64,000 bases of DNA, taken from positions 2,904,503 to 2,968,502 of the forward strand of contig NZ_CP050152.1 in assembly GCF_011617245.1 (NCBI RefSeq), read 5' to 3'. This stretch comes from Brevibacterium atlanticum (lineage in GTDB: Bacteria > Actinomycetota > Actinomycetes > Actinomycetales > Brevibacteriaceae). Positions within the stretch are counted from its first letter, which is position 1. Every line of letters starts with the position of its first letter. Below the pieces are notes generated by a model. The model had not been told where the DNA came from and ran no database searches. It saw nothing but the letters and a program-made list of their open reading frames with translations. Both the position numbers and the translations under genes were made by a program. This document shows positions 37,538 to 46,514 of this stretch, in pieces.

Positions 37538-37584
37538 TCGGTCAGTCTAATCCGTTCCTGCAGGTGGCCGCGCCCTCGCCCGCC

Positions 37585-37866
37585 TCAGCCTTCGGCGTCG
37601 TGATCGGTTTCGATGAGGTCCTTGAGTGCGGCCAGTGCTTCATCGGCGCCCTCTGCCTCGGAGCGCAGCACGACCGTCTGGCCGTATTCCGCACCGAGTC
37701 CCATGAGTGAGAGCACGCTCGAGGCGTCCATGGCCTCGTCGGCGGGTTCACCCTCGAGAGCGATCGTGATTTCGAAGTCGTAGTCGGCTGCGGCCTCGGC
37801 CAGCAGTGCGGCCGGGCGTGCGTGGAGTCCCACGGTGCTTCCGACGGTTGCGGTGATCTCTGCCAT
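37585..37866 (-). CDS. ptsH: Phosphocarrier protein HPr
   Basis: 93 residues, the usual HPr length. The phosphorylated His15 lies in VGLHARPAAL. The later region has DASSVLSLMGLGAEYG, so the serine stretch of the regulatory site is present in altered form (Ser49/Ser50). HPr passes phosphate from enzyme I to the fructose EII. The gene follows ptsI by about 100 bp on the same strand and ends the fructose PTS group. Confidence 0.95.
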   Translation of the reverse strand: MAEITATVGSTVGLHARPAALLAEAAADYDFEITIALEGEPADEAMDASSVLSLMGLGAEYGQTVVLRSEAEGADEALAALKDLIETDHDAEG

Positions 37867-37965
37867 GACGGCGTCCTTCCTGTCTGCGCCGGCTCCTTGC
37901 CGCCGGTCGCGGTTCCTTCTGCTCTTCGGCCCGGTGGACCGATGACGTGTCTTCAGGTTGTGCGT

Positions 37966-39636
37966 TCAGAGCCCGAGGTCCTCGAGCACCGGCAGCTGCT
38001 CCCTGGCCGCCGCCTTGGCTCCGGCGGCGCTGGTCGCAGTTCGTGCCGCCTCGGCGATCCGCTGCGCCTGTTCGAGTGTGACGCTGCGCAGCACCTCCGC
38101 CACGGCGGGAAGGGCCCGAGGTGCCATGGACAGGCTGCTCACGCCGAGTCCGACGAGCACGACGGCCAAGGCCGGATCCGCTGCGGCCTCGCCGCAGACG
38201 CCGACGGACTTCTCCGCCGAGATCCCCTGCGCCGCGGTCATCCTGATGAGCTGGAGGACCGCGGGCTGCCAGGGGTCGCTGAGTTCGGCGAGTCCGCCGA
38301 GCATCCGGTCGGAGGCCATGACGTACTGGGTGAGGTCATTGGTGCCGATCGAGGCGAACTCGACCTGATCGAGAATCGGCCCGGCCTGCAGCGCCGCCGA
38401 TGGGACCTCGACCATGACCCCGGCGACGGGCAGGCCGGCCGCGGCGACGAGTCCGGCGAACTGTGCGGCCTCCTCAGCAGTGGCGATCATCGGAGCCATG
38501 ACATGGACGTCGATCGAGGACTGACGCGCCGCAGCGGCGATGGCTTCGAGCTGACGTTCCAGCACACCGACGGCCTTGCGGCTGGTGCGGAACCCACGGA
38601 CGCCGAGTGCCGGGTTGGGTTCATCGGTGTCGGTGAGGAAGGGCAGCGGCTTGTCGGCACCGGCATCGAGGGTGCGCACGACGACCTTGTGATCGTCGAA
38701 GGCCGCGAACACCTCGGCATAGGCCCGCGTCTGCTCGGCCACGCTCGGTTCGGTGTCCCGGTCGAGGAAGCAGAACTCCGTACGCAGCAGACCCACGCCT
38801 TCGGCACCGGCCGCGGCTGCCTCCCGCGCCTGGGTGCCGTCACCGACGTTGGCTCGCAGCGGGATCCGGGAGCCGTCCTTGAGCAGGCAGGGACCGGAGT
38901 AGGTCTGCAGCCGACCGACGGTGTCCTGCCATGCGGTGACGAGTTCGGCCTCGGCCGCGCCGGGTGCCGTGCGGATGGTTCCGCCCGCACCGTCGACGAA
39001 GACGTCGGCCTCGTCGGTGACGTCGAGGACTCCGGTGGCCGCGACCACAGCTGGAATGCCGAGCGACCTGGCGAGGACCGCCGTGTGGCTCTGTGGTCCG
39101 CCTTCGGCGCACACGAGGGCGACGACGGACTCCGGGTCCAGGGTGGCGGTGTCGGCCGGGGCGAGGTCAGTGGCGATGAGCACGAAGGGCGCGTCCGCGT
39201 GCGGGATGCCCGGAGCCGGGACTCCGCGCAGCTGCGCGACGATGCGGGCTCGGACATCGAGGACGTCGGCGGCGCGTTCGGCCATGTAGCCGCCGAGCTT
39301 CTCCAGCTGGGCAGCGGTCTCGGCGGCGACCTCCCAGATCGCGGTCTCGGCGTCGGTGCTGGTCAGGCGTTTGATCGCGGTTTTGATGAGCGTCGGGTCC
39401 TTGGCCATGAGCGCCGTGGCCTTGAGGACATCGCGGGCATCGCCGGTGACGGTCTCGGCGCGTTCGCGCAGCTGTGCGTGCACCGCCGCCGAGGCTTCGC
39501 GGATCCGCTCCGCTTCGGCTTCGGGGTCCTGCGGGGCCGGCTGCTTCTGCGGTGCGGCCACCGGTGGGGGCATGATCCATGCCGGGGCGATGACACGGCC
39601 CGGGACTACGCCGATGCCTGAGTACTCTGCGCGCAT
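37966..39636 (-). CDS. ptsI: PTS enzyme I (phosphoenolpyruvate-protein phosphotransferase)
   Basis: 556 residues. The active His184 is in GGPQSHTAVLARSLGIPAVV. The C-terminal PEP-binding barrel has LLRTEFCFLDRDTEPS, and FASIGTNDLTQYVMASDRM near 440 with CGEAAADP after it. It takes phosphate from PEP and gives it to HPr. The ATG at 39636 is chosen because GGAGGAG precedes it; a start 30 bp upstream lies in fruA's terminal codons and has no such signal. It begins 26 bp after fruA, so belongs to that operon. Confidence 0.95.
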   Translation of the reverse strand: MRAEYSGIGVVPGRVIAPAWIMPPPVAAPQKQPAPQDPEAEAERIREASAAVHAQLRERAETVTGDARDVLKATALMAKDPTLIKTAIKRLTSTDAETAIWEVAAETAAQLEKLGGYMAERAADVLDVRARIVAQLRGVPAPGIPHADAPFVLIATDLAPADTATLDPESVVALVCAEGGPQSHTAVLARSLGIPAVVAATGVLDVTDEADVFVDGAGGTIRTAPGAAEAELVTAWQDTVGRLQTYSGPCLLKDGSRIPLRANVGDGTQAREAAAAGAEGVGLLRTEFCFLDRDTEPSVAEQTRAYAEVFAAFDDHKVVVRTLDAGADKPLPFLTDTDEPNPALGVRGFRTSRKAVGVLERQLEAIAAAARQSSIDVHVMAPMIATAEEAAQFAGLVAAAGLPVAGVMVEVPSAALQAGPILDQVEFASIGTNDLTQYVMASDRMLGGLAELSDPWQPAVLQLIRMTAAQGISAEKSVGVCGEAAADPALAVVLVGLGVSSLSMAPRALPAVAEVLRSVTLEQAQRIAEAARTATSAAGAKAAAREQLPVLEDLGL

Positions 39637-39662
39637 GGCCGCTCCTCCTTCCGTCCGCGCGG

Positions 39663-41825
39663 TCACAGCGCGGCCGCCTCGGTGCTTGAACGGGTTGCGT
39701 TCGTGTCTGCGGTGGTTGCGGAAGTCTCAGCGGAGCTCGGCTCCGACGCTTGGCCCTGCGCGCTTCCGGCTCCGGCGGATCCGCCCTTGCGGACGACGAT
39801 CTTCAGCGCGAGCACGATGGCGGCGCTGATGAGGGTGCCGACGACGATGGAGAGGACGAAGTAGAGGAAGCTGTCGATGGCGAAGAAGACGAACACACCG
39901 CCGTGCGGGGCCTGGCTCGTCACCGACAGTGCCATGGTCATCCCGCCGGTCACGCCGGCGCCGACCACGGAAGCGGGGATCACGCGCAGCGGGTCGGAGG
40001 CGGCGAAGGGAATCGCACCCTCGGAGATGAATGCGGCGCCGAGCAGCCACGCGGCCTTGCCGTTCTCCCGTTCGGCCTGCGAGAAGATGCGCGGTCGCAC
40101 CGCGGTCGCCAGAGCCATGGCCAGGGGCGGAACCATGCCCGCGGCCATGACGGTGGCCATGATCTCCCACGGCACGGGGTTCTCAACGGAGCCCGCGGAC
40201 AGCCCTGCCACCGCGAACGAGTAGGCGACCTTGTTGACAGGTCCGCCGAGGTCGACAGCCATCATGACACCGAGGATGAGCCCGAGGAGGATCGCCGCCG
40301 CCCCGGTCATCGAGCTCAGCCATGCGTCGAGTCCCTTGGTCAGGGCGCTGATCGGTCCGCCGAGGACCATGAACATCAGCCCCGACGATATGAGGGAGGC
40401 CACGAGCGGGATGATGACGACGGGCATGAGTCCGCGCAGCCACCTCGGTGCGTTGAAAGAACCGATCCACAGAGCGATGTAGCCGGCGATCAGCCCGCCG
40501 ATGATACCGCCGATGAAGCCGGCTCCCATGAGCACGGCGACGGCCCCGACGGTGAACCCGGGGGCGATGCCCGGGCGGTCGGCGATGCCGAAGGCGATGT
40601 AGCCAGCGAGCGCCGCGACGAGGAAGCTCATCGACAGGTTGCCGATCTGAAAGGCCACGGCGCCGAGATAGGCGCCGACCGGTCCGAGGGCGAGGTCGCC
40701 GTATTCGGTCGGCAGGTGCCACAGGGAGTTGCCGAGGACGATGTCCTCCGCGTAGTCGGGGATGTCGAATCCGCCGAGGAGGAAGCCCAGAGCCATGAGC
40801 AGACCGCCGGCGGCGACGAACGGGATCATGTAGCTCACGCCGGTGAGCAGCACGCGTTTGAGTTGGGCGCCCACGCTCTCGCGACCGCCGTTCTGGGTTC
40901 CGTCGGTGTCCTCATCGTTCGCATGTGTCGACGTCAGGCGGCGCCCTTCGGGGTCGGCCGCCTCGGCGAGGGCTTTGTTGATGAGTCCCTGCGGATCGTC
41001 GATCCCGGCCTTGACCGGGACCTGGACGTAGGGTTTGCCGGCGAAGCGGAACTTGTCGCGGACGTCGACGTCGACGGCGAAGACGACGGCGTCGGCCGCG
41101 GCGATGACGGCCGGGTCGATCGGGGTGGTGCCGGACGAGCCCTGGGTTTCGGCGACGACGTCGATGCCGAGTTCGGCTCCGGCGGCGACGAGGGCGTCGG
41201 CGGCCAAGTAGGTGTGGGCGATGCCGGTCGGGCACGCGGTCACGGCGACGACGCGGCGGCGCTCGGCCGTGGATTCGGTGGGGGCTGCCTCGGCTCCGGC
41301 CGGGGTGGCCGACGGAGCGGTGGGAGCTTCGGTGGAGGCCGCCTCGGTGGGGGTCTGCGCTTCTGTCGATTCGCGCAGGCCGAGTGCGGTTTCGACGAGG
41401 TCGACGACCTCCTGCGGATCCTCGGCGGCACGCAGGGAGGCGACGAAGTCCTTCTTCACCAGCGAACGGGCGAGCTTCGACAGCAGCGCGAGGTGCTCCT
41501 TGCCGGCGCCGTCGGGGGCGGCGATCATGAACACGAGGTCGGCGGGGCCGTCCTTGGCACCGAAGTCGACCGGCGGATCGAGCCGGGCCATCGCCAAGCT
41601 GGACTCGGTGACGGCCTCGGTGCGGGCGTGCGGGATGGCGATGCCGCCGGGCACACCGGTCGGGGTCTTCTCCTCGCGGGCGATGGCCGCTGCGGCCAGA
41701 TCGTCGGCGGAGGTTGCCCGTCCCTGTTCGGCGACGGCGGCGGCCAGGGCGCGGATGACTGAGGACGACTCCGTCCCCTGATCTGCGTCGAGGGTCACCA
41801 GTTCAGTTGTGATGAGCGATGCCAT
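39663..41825 (-). CDS. fruA: Fructose-specific PTS enzyme IIABC
   Basis: 720 residues in one chain. The N-terminal EIIA domain has phosphoryl site IAIPHART (His66 by this start). After an Ala/Thr/Glu-rich linker comes EIIB with VVAVTACPTGIAHTYLAA (Cys198). EIIC begins near 315 (KRVLLTGVSYMIPFVAAGGL) with about nine helices, and its GGPVNKVAYSFA near 520 is typical of fructose IIC. It imports fructose as fructose 1-phosphate. The ATG at 41825 sits 4 nt after AGGAGG and overlaps the fruK stop by one base; an ATG 3 bp upstream is too close to that site. Confidence 0.95.
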   Translation of the reverse strand: MASLITTELVTLDADQGTESSSVIRALAAAVAEQGRATSADDLAAAAIAREEKTPTGVPGGIAIPHARTEAVTESSLAMARLDPPVDFGAKDGPADLVFMIAAPDGAGKEHLALLSKLARSLVKKDFVASLRAAEDPQEVVDLVETALGLRESTEAQTPTEAASTEAPTAPSATPAGAEAAPTESTAERRRVVAVTACPTGIAHTYLAADALVAAGAELGIDVVAETQGSSGTTPIDPAVIAAADAVVFAVDVDVRDKFRFAGKPYVQVPVKAGIDDPQGLINKALAEAADPEGRRLTSTHANDEDTDGTQNGGRESVGAQLKRVLLTGVSYMIPFVAAGGLLMALGFLLGGFDIPDYAEDIVLGNSLWHLPTEYGDLALGPVGAYLGAVAFQIGNLSMSFLVAALAGYIAFGIADRPGIAPGFTVGAVAVLMGAGFIGGIIGGLIAGYIALWIGSFNAPRWLRGLMPVVIIPLVASLISSGLMFMVLGGPISALTKGLDAWLSSMTGAAAILLGLILGVMMAVDLGGPVNKVAYSFAVAGLSAGSVENPVPWEIMATVMAAGMVPPLAMALATAVRPRIFSQAERENGKAAWLLGAAFISEGAIPFAASDPLRVIPASVVGAGVTGGMTMALSVTSQAPHGGVFVFFAIDSFLYFVLSIVVGTLISAAIVLALKIVVRKGGSAGAGSAQGQASEPSSAETSATTADTNATRSSTEAAAL

Positions 41826-43000
41826 CATGCCTCCTCGGCTTCGGGGGCTGTCCCCGCGTGCTGCTTCGGTTGGTCGGTGGTCGGGGTGGGTGTCGTGTTG
41901 CTCAGCGGTGTGACGGTCACGGTGCCGAGGTCGATGAGATCGGGTGTCGGCACGCCGGTGCCGCGCAGGGTCGCGGCTGCTGTTCCGTAGGCGACAGCCC
42001 TGGCCAGTGCGATCTGCGGTTCCTCACCCTCGGTGCGCCCGAGCAGATAGCCGGCCAAGGTGGAATCGCCCGCACCCACGGTGCTCACGACCTCCATCGG
42101 CGGGTGCACGGCGTGCCAGGCGGCATCGCGTGCAGCAAGCACCGCTCCCCCGGCGCCGAGGGTGGCCAGGATCGACCGCGGCCCAGGTGCGGCAGAGTCG
42201 AGCAGGGCCCGAGTGGCCTGGGCAGTGAGTTCCGGGGACGCCTCGAGTCGGGCGGCGATCGCATGGAGTTCACCGGTTGCCAGTTGTGTGGCGGTTCCGC
42301 GGTCGGGATGGCCGAATGTTCCCTCGACCGCTTCGGCATCACTCCGCGCGGAGTCGGCCAGACGCGAATCGTGCAGGCCGACGTCGTCCGCTCCGGTTTC
42401 ACCCAGCAGGCCGGCGGCGCCGAGAAGTTCGGCGAGTTCTTCGGCATTGGGCTTGATGAGGTCCGGTGACTGCTTGAGCGCTGCCGCCAATGGTGCCCCG
42501 GAGGTGTCCACAGCGATCGACGGCGGCTGCGGCAGTGTTCGGATGACGGCGATGGCCCGGGCATAGAAGTCATCGTCGACGCCGGGAGGCAGCGATCCGG
42601 CCAGGACCACCCAGTCGGCGTCTGTGGCAAGTGCGGCTACGAGGTCGAGCAGTTCGGTCTGCGTCTCCGGGCTCAGGCACGAGCCGGGTTCGTTGATCTT
42701 CGTGGTCGTGCCGTCCGGCTCCGTCACGGTGATGTTCGAGCGGATGGGAGCACCGGTGGGCACCGAGTCATGGGCCAGTCCGATCGCGTCGAGGCCGCTG
42801 AGCACGGGATCTCCGGCATCGCCGGGCAGGACCGCCCGGGTGGAACGGCCCGCCGAGGCGACGGCTCGTGAGACATTGACGCCCTTGCCGCCGGGCTGCT
42901 GGCCGGCCCAGACGGCCCGCTGCACCTGCCCGCGCAGCACCGGACCGGCGAGCTCGATGGTCCTGTCGAGGCTCGGATTGGCTGTCAGGGTGAGGATCAT
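41825..43000 (-). CDS. fruK: 1-phosphofructokinase
   Basis: 391 residues, about 80 longer than usual. PfkB-type signatures: TLTANPSLDRTIEL at the start, GGKGVNVSRAVA near 38, KPNAEELAELL near 183 and STVGAGDSTLAGYLLG with catalytic Asp312. The extra length comes from an insert at about 200-265 and a Thr/Pro-rich tail. It converts fructose 1-phosphate from the PTS to fructose 1,6-bisphosphate. It overlaps fruR upstream by 4 bp and touches fruA downstream. Confidence 0.94.
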   Translation of the reverse strand: MILTLTANPSLDRTIELAGPVLRGQVQRAVWAGQQPGGKGVNVSRAVASAGRSTRAVLPGDAGDPVLSGLDAIGLAHDSVPTGAPIRSNITVTEPDGTTTKINEPGSCLSPETQTELLDLVAALATDADWVVLAGSLPPGVDDDFYARAIAVIRTLPQPPSIAVDTSGAPLAAALKQSPDLIKPNAEELAELLGAAGLLGETGADDVGLHDSRLADSARSDAEAVEGTFGHPDRGTATQLATGELHAIAARLEASPELTAQATRALLDSAAPGPRSILATLGAGGAVLAARDAAWHAVHPPMEVVSTVGAGDSTLAGYLLGRTEGEEPQIALARAVAYGTAAATLRGTGVPTPDLIDLGTVTVTPLSNTTPTPTTDQPKQHAGTAPEAEEA

Positions 43001-43791
43001 GGAGTCAGGACCTCGATTTCTGCGTTCTCCAGGTGGGCGGACATCGGCGACTGCGGCACGGTGTCGGTGATGAGGTGGTCGACGCGGTCGAGACCGGCGA
43101 ACCGGACCAGCGAGATCGCACCGAACTTCGCGGAGTCGGCGAGCACGGCGACCCTGCGGCCCGAACGCACATACGCCGACTTCGTCGCCGCCTCGTCGTG
43201 ATCGGGAGTCGACAGTCCGTCTTCGCTCAGCCCGTTGGTGCCGAGGACGGCGAGATCGACTCGGTGCTCGTCGATGGCTGCGATCGTCTGCGGGCCGACC
43301 ATCGCTCGGGTCACCGGACGGAAGCGTCCGGGCAGGACGAAGATCTCGGTGCCCGGGGCGTTGGCCAGATGGTCGATGGCGGACAGGGAGTTGGTGATGA
43401 TGCGCAGCCGGCGCGGAGTCTGCCCGGCGTTCTTGCGCTCGTTCGCCTCGTGCGCGATCGCCCGGGCGAACGCAGCACAGGTGGTTCCGCCGTCGAGGGA
43501 GATGCTCATCGTCTCTCGCAGCAGACCGAGCGCCGACTCCGCGATCGCTGTCTTCTCCTCGAGGAGGTGGATCTCCCGATCATCGAACGTCGGTTCGTCC
43601 ACGCTGTCGGCGCGCCTGGGTACGGCGCCTCCGTGGACACGCTGCAGGATGCCGGCCTTCTCGAGCGCGGCGAGGTCGCGGCGAACGGTCTCGGTCGTGA
43701 TGTCGAAGTCGGCGGCCAGGTCGGTGACGTTGACACGTCCGGCGTCGCTGACCATCTCAGCGATGCGGCGTTGCCGTTCCTCAGCGAACAT
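42997..43791 (-). CDS. fruR: DeoR-family regulator of the fructose operon
   Basis: 264 residues. DeoR helix-turn-helix at 1-60 (MFAEERQRRIAEMVSDAGRV, TETVRRDLAALEKAGILQRV, HGGAVP). The sensor domain (about 75-250) has SLDGGTTCAAFARA and VDLAVLGTNGLSEDGLS, which bind a sugar phosphate; fructose 1-phosphate is the natural candidate. The ATG at 43791 is chosen because the conserved domain starts there; 24 further codons are open upstream. First gene of fruR-fruK-fruA-ptsI, so it probably represses itself and the operon. Confidence 0.9.
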   Translation of the reverse strand: MFAEERQRRIAEMVSDAGRVNVTDLAADFDITTETVRRDLAALEKAGILQRVHGGAVPRRADSVDEPTFDDREIHLLEEKTAIAESALGLLRETMSISLDGGTTCAAFARAIAHEANERKNAGQTPRRLRIITNSLSAIDHLANAPGTEIFVLPGRFRPVTRAMVGPQTIAAIDEHRVDLAVLGTNGLSEDGLSTPDHDEAATKSAYVRSGRRVAVLADSAKFGAISLVRFAGLDRVDHLITDTVPQSPMSAHLENAEIEVLTP

Positions 43792-43919
43792 GTCCGGCCC
43801 CTTCTTCCCGGTGACTGATCCGACTCCCCTGTCGGGCCACCCTGCGTCTCCTTCGACAGCCATTTGGCTATCTGTTGGTTTGATCGATCTTAGGGCGGCA
43901 TTCGTTTGCAGTCAATCAC

Positions 43920-43947
43920 ATTCCAACATTTTTCCAACTATTCCAAC
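43920..43947. promoter_or_regulatory. Three direct repeats upstream of fruR
   Basis: TTCCAAC occurs at 43921, 43932 and 43941 (two copies as ATTCCAACAT), about 130 bp before fruR. Spaced direct repeats of this kind are typical DeoR-family binding sites. Little else is in the roughly 400 bp between fruR and the next gene except the terminator at 44078. Confidence 0.65.
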
Positions 43948-44077
43948 ATCGTTGCGTGTGCAGGTCTGCCGGGTGGAATGCCCACAGACGCTGGTGGAGA
44001 GGACAGACACCGATGCGGAACGGGCGCGGCGATCTCGAGACGCAAGGGATGGGAACGGCACGGTGCCCCTGGAACAC

Positions 44078-44113
44078 ATTCGCGCCCCGGAGCCGAGGCT
44101 CCGGGGCACGAAT
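44078..44113 (-). terminator. Terminator of the MHS transporter gene
   Basis: GCCCCGGAGCC and its complement (11 bp) with a 2-nt loop, extended by ATTCG/CGAAT after one mismatch. It stands 75 bp after the minus-strand transporter gene. Confidence 0.75.
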
Positions 44114-44187
44114 GGACGCGACACTGGAAGGGGGCGCTTACGCAGGGCCCGTCGGGACGACCGGGGTCGGCCGCCTCGGCGAGGGTT

Positions 44188-45573
44188 TCAGCTGCCGATG
44201 CGCCTGTACGCCGAGGAATCGGCATTGTCGATCGTCGAGTGCTTCCGGTTGTCGTGCATGAACAGCACGGCCACGAAGCTGACGAGCGCGATGATGACGA
44301 CGTAGACGGCGAACCAGCCGCCGATGCCGGCGTTGCGGAACCACAGGGCGACGTATTCGGCAGAGCCGCCGAAGAGCGAGTTGCCGATCGCGTAGGTGAA
44401 TCCGACGCCGATGCCGCGGATGTGGGCCGGGAACATCTCGGCCTTGACGATGCCGGAGATCGACGTGTACATGCTGATGAACGCCATGGCGACGATGATG
44501 AGGATGCCGGCGGTCACGATGGACTGCGCTTTGCCGATCATGCTCAGCAGAGGGATCGGCAGGGCGATCATGCCGATGACGAAGATGAGCATGTTGTTCT
44601 TGCGACCGATCTTGTCCGAGATCGCTCCGGCGATGGGCTGCATGACGACGAAGATGATCAGGCAGACCGTCATCAGGTCGGCGATCGAACCCTTGTTGAA
44701 GATCTCCTCGCCGGGGGTGCCTTCGTTCTGCAGCAGCAGGAACTTCTGCATGTAGGTGGTGAAGACGTAGAAGACGAGCGAGCCCACGCACGTGATGCCG
44801 AGGACGACGAAGAACGCGCGCGGGTGGCGCAGCACCTCGCGGAAGCTTCCGGAGTTCTCGTTCTTGCGGGTATCCGTCGAGGTGGTCTCCTCAAGACCGC
44901 GACGCAGCCACAGCGAGACGATCGCGGCAGCGGCACCGATGACGAACGGCAGACGCCACCAGCCGGCCTCGATGTCCTCGGTACCCAGCGTGTGGGTCAT
45001 GATGACGGCGAGCAGGCTGGCCAGCAGCTGGCCGCCGATGAGGGTGACGTACTGGAACGAGGAGTAGAAGCCGCGCTTGCCCTCGGTCGCGACCTCGGAC
45101 ATGTAGGTCGCGGTCGCGCCGTACTCGCCGCCGACGGCGAGCCCCTGGATCATGCGCACGAGGAGCAGCAGGATGGCCGCCCACGAACCGGCGGTGGCAC
45201 TGGTGGGCAGGATCGCCATGCACAGGGATCCCGCGCACATGAGCAGGATCGAGATGAGCATGGAGTTCTTGCGGCCCAGCCGGTCGGCGGCGCGGCCGAA
45301 GACGTACCCGCCGATCGGGCGCATGAGGAAGCCGACGAAGAAGACTCCGGCGGACTGCATGAGCGAGAGCGCCGGGTTGCCTTCGACGAAGAACTGTTCA
45401 GCGAAGTAGACGCTGAAGAAGGCGTAGATGTAGAAGTCGAACCATTCGACGAGGTTGCCCGACGATGCGGCCATGATGGCCTTGACCGTCTGCCATTCCG
45501 ATTTCTTCTGACCCTTGCCGGCATTCGCGCCGCCTGCGGCCGCGCTGCCGGGGTACTCATTCGATTCTGTCAC
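44188..45573 (-). CDS. MHS-family MFS transporter (dicarboxylate/shikimate/proline-betaine type)
   Basis: 461 residues, 12 helices. Metabolite:H+ symporter marks: SSGNLVEWFDFYIYAFFSVY in helix 1, GFLMRPIGGYVFGRAADRLG with GRK, and VGGEYGATATYMSEVATEGK in the fourth helix. Close relatives carry alpha-ketoglutarate, shikimate, proline betaine or similar. I use the GTG at 45573 (AGAAAG 8 nt upstream); an in-frame GTG 33 bp further up is an alternative. It stands alone, so the substrate cannot be inferred from neighbours. Confidence 0.88.
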   Translation of the reverse strand: MTESNEYPGSAAAGGANAGKGQKKSEWQTVKAIMAASSGNLVEWFDFYIYAFFSVYFAEQFFVEGNPALSLMQSAGVFFVGFLMRPIGGYVFGRAADRLGRKNSMLISILLMCAGSLCMAILPTSATAGSWAAILLLLVRMIQGLAVGGEYGATATYMSEVATEGKRGFYSSFQYVTLIGGQLLASLLAVIMTHTLGTEDIEAGWWRLPFVIGAAAAIVSLWLRRGLEETTSTDTRKNENSGSFREVLRHPRAFFVVLGITCVGSLVFYVFTTYMQKFLLLQNEGTPGEEIFNKGSIADLMTVCLIIFVVMQPIAGAISDKIGRKNNMLIFVIGMIALPIPLLSMIGKAQSIVTAGILIIVAMAFISMYTSISGIVKAEMFPAHIRGIGVGFTYAIGNSLFGGSAEYVALWFRNAGIGGWFAVYVVIIALVSFVAVLFMHDNRKHSTIDNADSSAYRRIGS

Positions 45574-45811
45574 TGATACAACTTTCTGATACGTGAGGAG
45601 AGGCACAACGGCCCCAGGTCACTCTACTGCTTCCCAGGCAACTCCGACGAGTTGTTCAGTAATCGAACGCTCACCCTCGGTCTGCGTGTGAGCAGAATCT
45701 CCTCTCGGAGCTGGATCAGCACACCTTCAGAGGTGGAACACCGCCCGTTCGAGCAGGGCGGATGTGCTACAAATTGAGGGAGCTTCGTCCAATGTCGCAC
45801 CAGGAGAGATC

Positions 45812-46222
45812 ATGACAATCCTCGTCGGTTATTCCCCCTCGCCCGAAGGCAAAGCAGCCGTCGAATTCGGCATCGAGCAGGCCCGCGCATTCGACGACGT
45901 CCTCGTCGTCCTCAATGCCGGAATCGGCGAGACTCCCGACGAACGCGGTGTGGCTACGAACAAGGACATCGACGAACTCAAGGCGACGCTGCAGTCCTCG
46001 GAGGTCTCTCACGAGATCCTCCAGTTCCTCCGCGGCAACGACCCCGTCGAAGAGCTCCTGGCACTGGCCGAGGCGACCACCGACACTCGCATGATCGTCA
46101 TCGGATCCCGTCGCCGCTCCCCCGTCGGCAAGCTCATCATGGGCTCGACGGCTCAGCGCATCATCCTCGACTCCGACGTCCCCGTCGTCTCCGTCAAGGT
46201 CGACCGCCGGAAGAAGAAGTAG
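45812..46222 (+). CDS. Universal stress protein, UspA family
   Basis: 136 residues, single Usp domain. It starts TILVGYSPSPEGKAAVEFGI and ends with the ATP-binding pattern IGSRRRSPVGKLIMGSTAQR followed by VPVVSVKVD. Such proteins bind ATP and act in starvation and redox stress. GGAGAG is 5 nt before the ATG at 45812; an in-frame start 48 bp upstream is less likely. A hairpin follows at once. Confidence 0.92.
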   Translation: MTILVGYSPSPEGKAAVEFGIEQARAFDDVLVVLNAGIGETPDERGVATNKDIDELKATLQSSEVSHEILQFLRGNDPVEELLALAEATTDTRMIVIGSRRRSPVGKLIMGSTAQRIILDSDVPVVSVKVDRRKKK

Positions 46223-46224
46223 GG

Positions 46225-46244
46225 CACGAACCGGACGGTTCGTG
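46225..46244 (+). terminator. Hairpin after the universal stress gene
   Basis: CACGAACCG/CGGTTCGTG, 9-bp perfect stem with a 2-nt loop, 2 bp after the stop. No T-run, so termination may be partial. Confidence 0.6.
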
Positions 46245-46257
46245 TATGGTCGAACGT

Positions 46258-46297
46258 CTGCGCCGCCTCGGCGCAGGACGTGCGTCGTTTCGACGCA
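46258..46297 (+). other. Two consecutive perfect hairpins upstream of rtcB region
   Basis: CTGCGCCG-CCT-CGGCGCAG (46258-46276) and TGCGTCG-TTT-CGACGCA (46281-46297), stems of 8 and 7 bp spaced 4 nt apart. They are followed by a copy of a dispersed repeat at 46304 (GCACCACCTCGGCGCGG). They fall inside the 376-bp region between the stress gene and rtcB and may be part of a structured RNA. Confidence 0.5.
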
Positions 46298-46342
46298 TGG
46301 GCCGCACCACCTCGGCGCGGTCGACGAATCCGAAGGAATCCG

Positions 46343-46435
46343 ATGATGAACGTTGTCGCGAACTCGCGCGAACTCAAGGGATCGAAGCAATTCGCATCCC
46401 TTCATCAGTCGACCCTTCGGTTGCGCGAGCGCTGA
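46343..46435 (+). CDS. Possible 30-residue basic peptide gene
   Basis: A start ATGATG with GAAGGA 5 nt upstream opens a 30-codon frame: MMNVVANSRELKGSK, then QFASLHQSTLRLRER, then TGA. It is followed 17 bp later by a strong hairpin with a T-rich tail, so the message may end there. The peptide is basic, with no membrane segment or signal. I know no family. It may be a small gene of its own or a leader peptide upstream of rtcB. Confidence 0.4.
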   Translation: MMNVVANSRELKGSKQFASLHQSTLRLRER

Positions 46436-46451
46436 GACAGCGCATCTCATC

Positions 46452-46477
46452 GCCCCGCACCGTTCACGGTCCGGGGC
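46452..46477 (+). terminator. Intrinsic terminator upstream of rtcB
   Basis: GCCCCG and ACCG pair with CGGT and CGGGGC around TTCA (10 bp with one C-C mismatch), followed by ATTTCTCATTTCT. The most canonical terminator in the window. Confidence 0.8.
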
Positions 46478-46514
46478 ATTTCTCATTTCTGCATGGCTTT
46501 CCGATCGGTGCGAT

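Noticed and set aside
37822..39621. 599-codon + strand frame opposite ptsI
   Set aside because: Mirror of the conserved enzyme I sequence; Gly/Arg/Asp-rich with no motifs.
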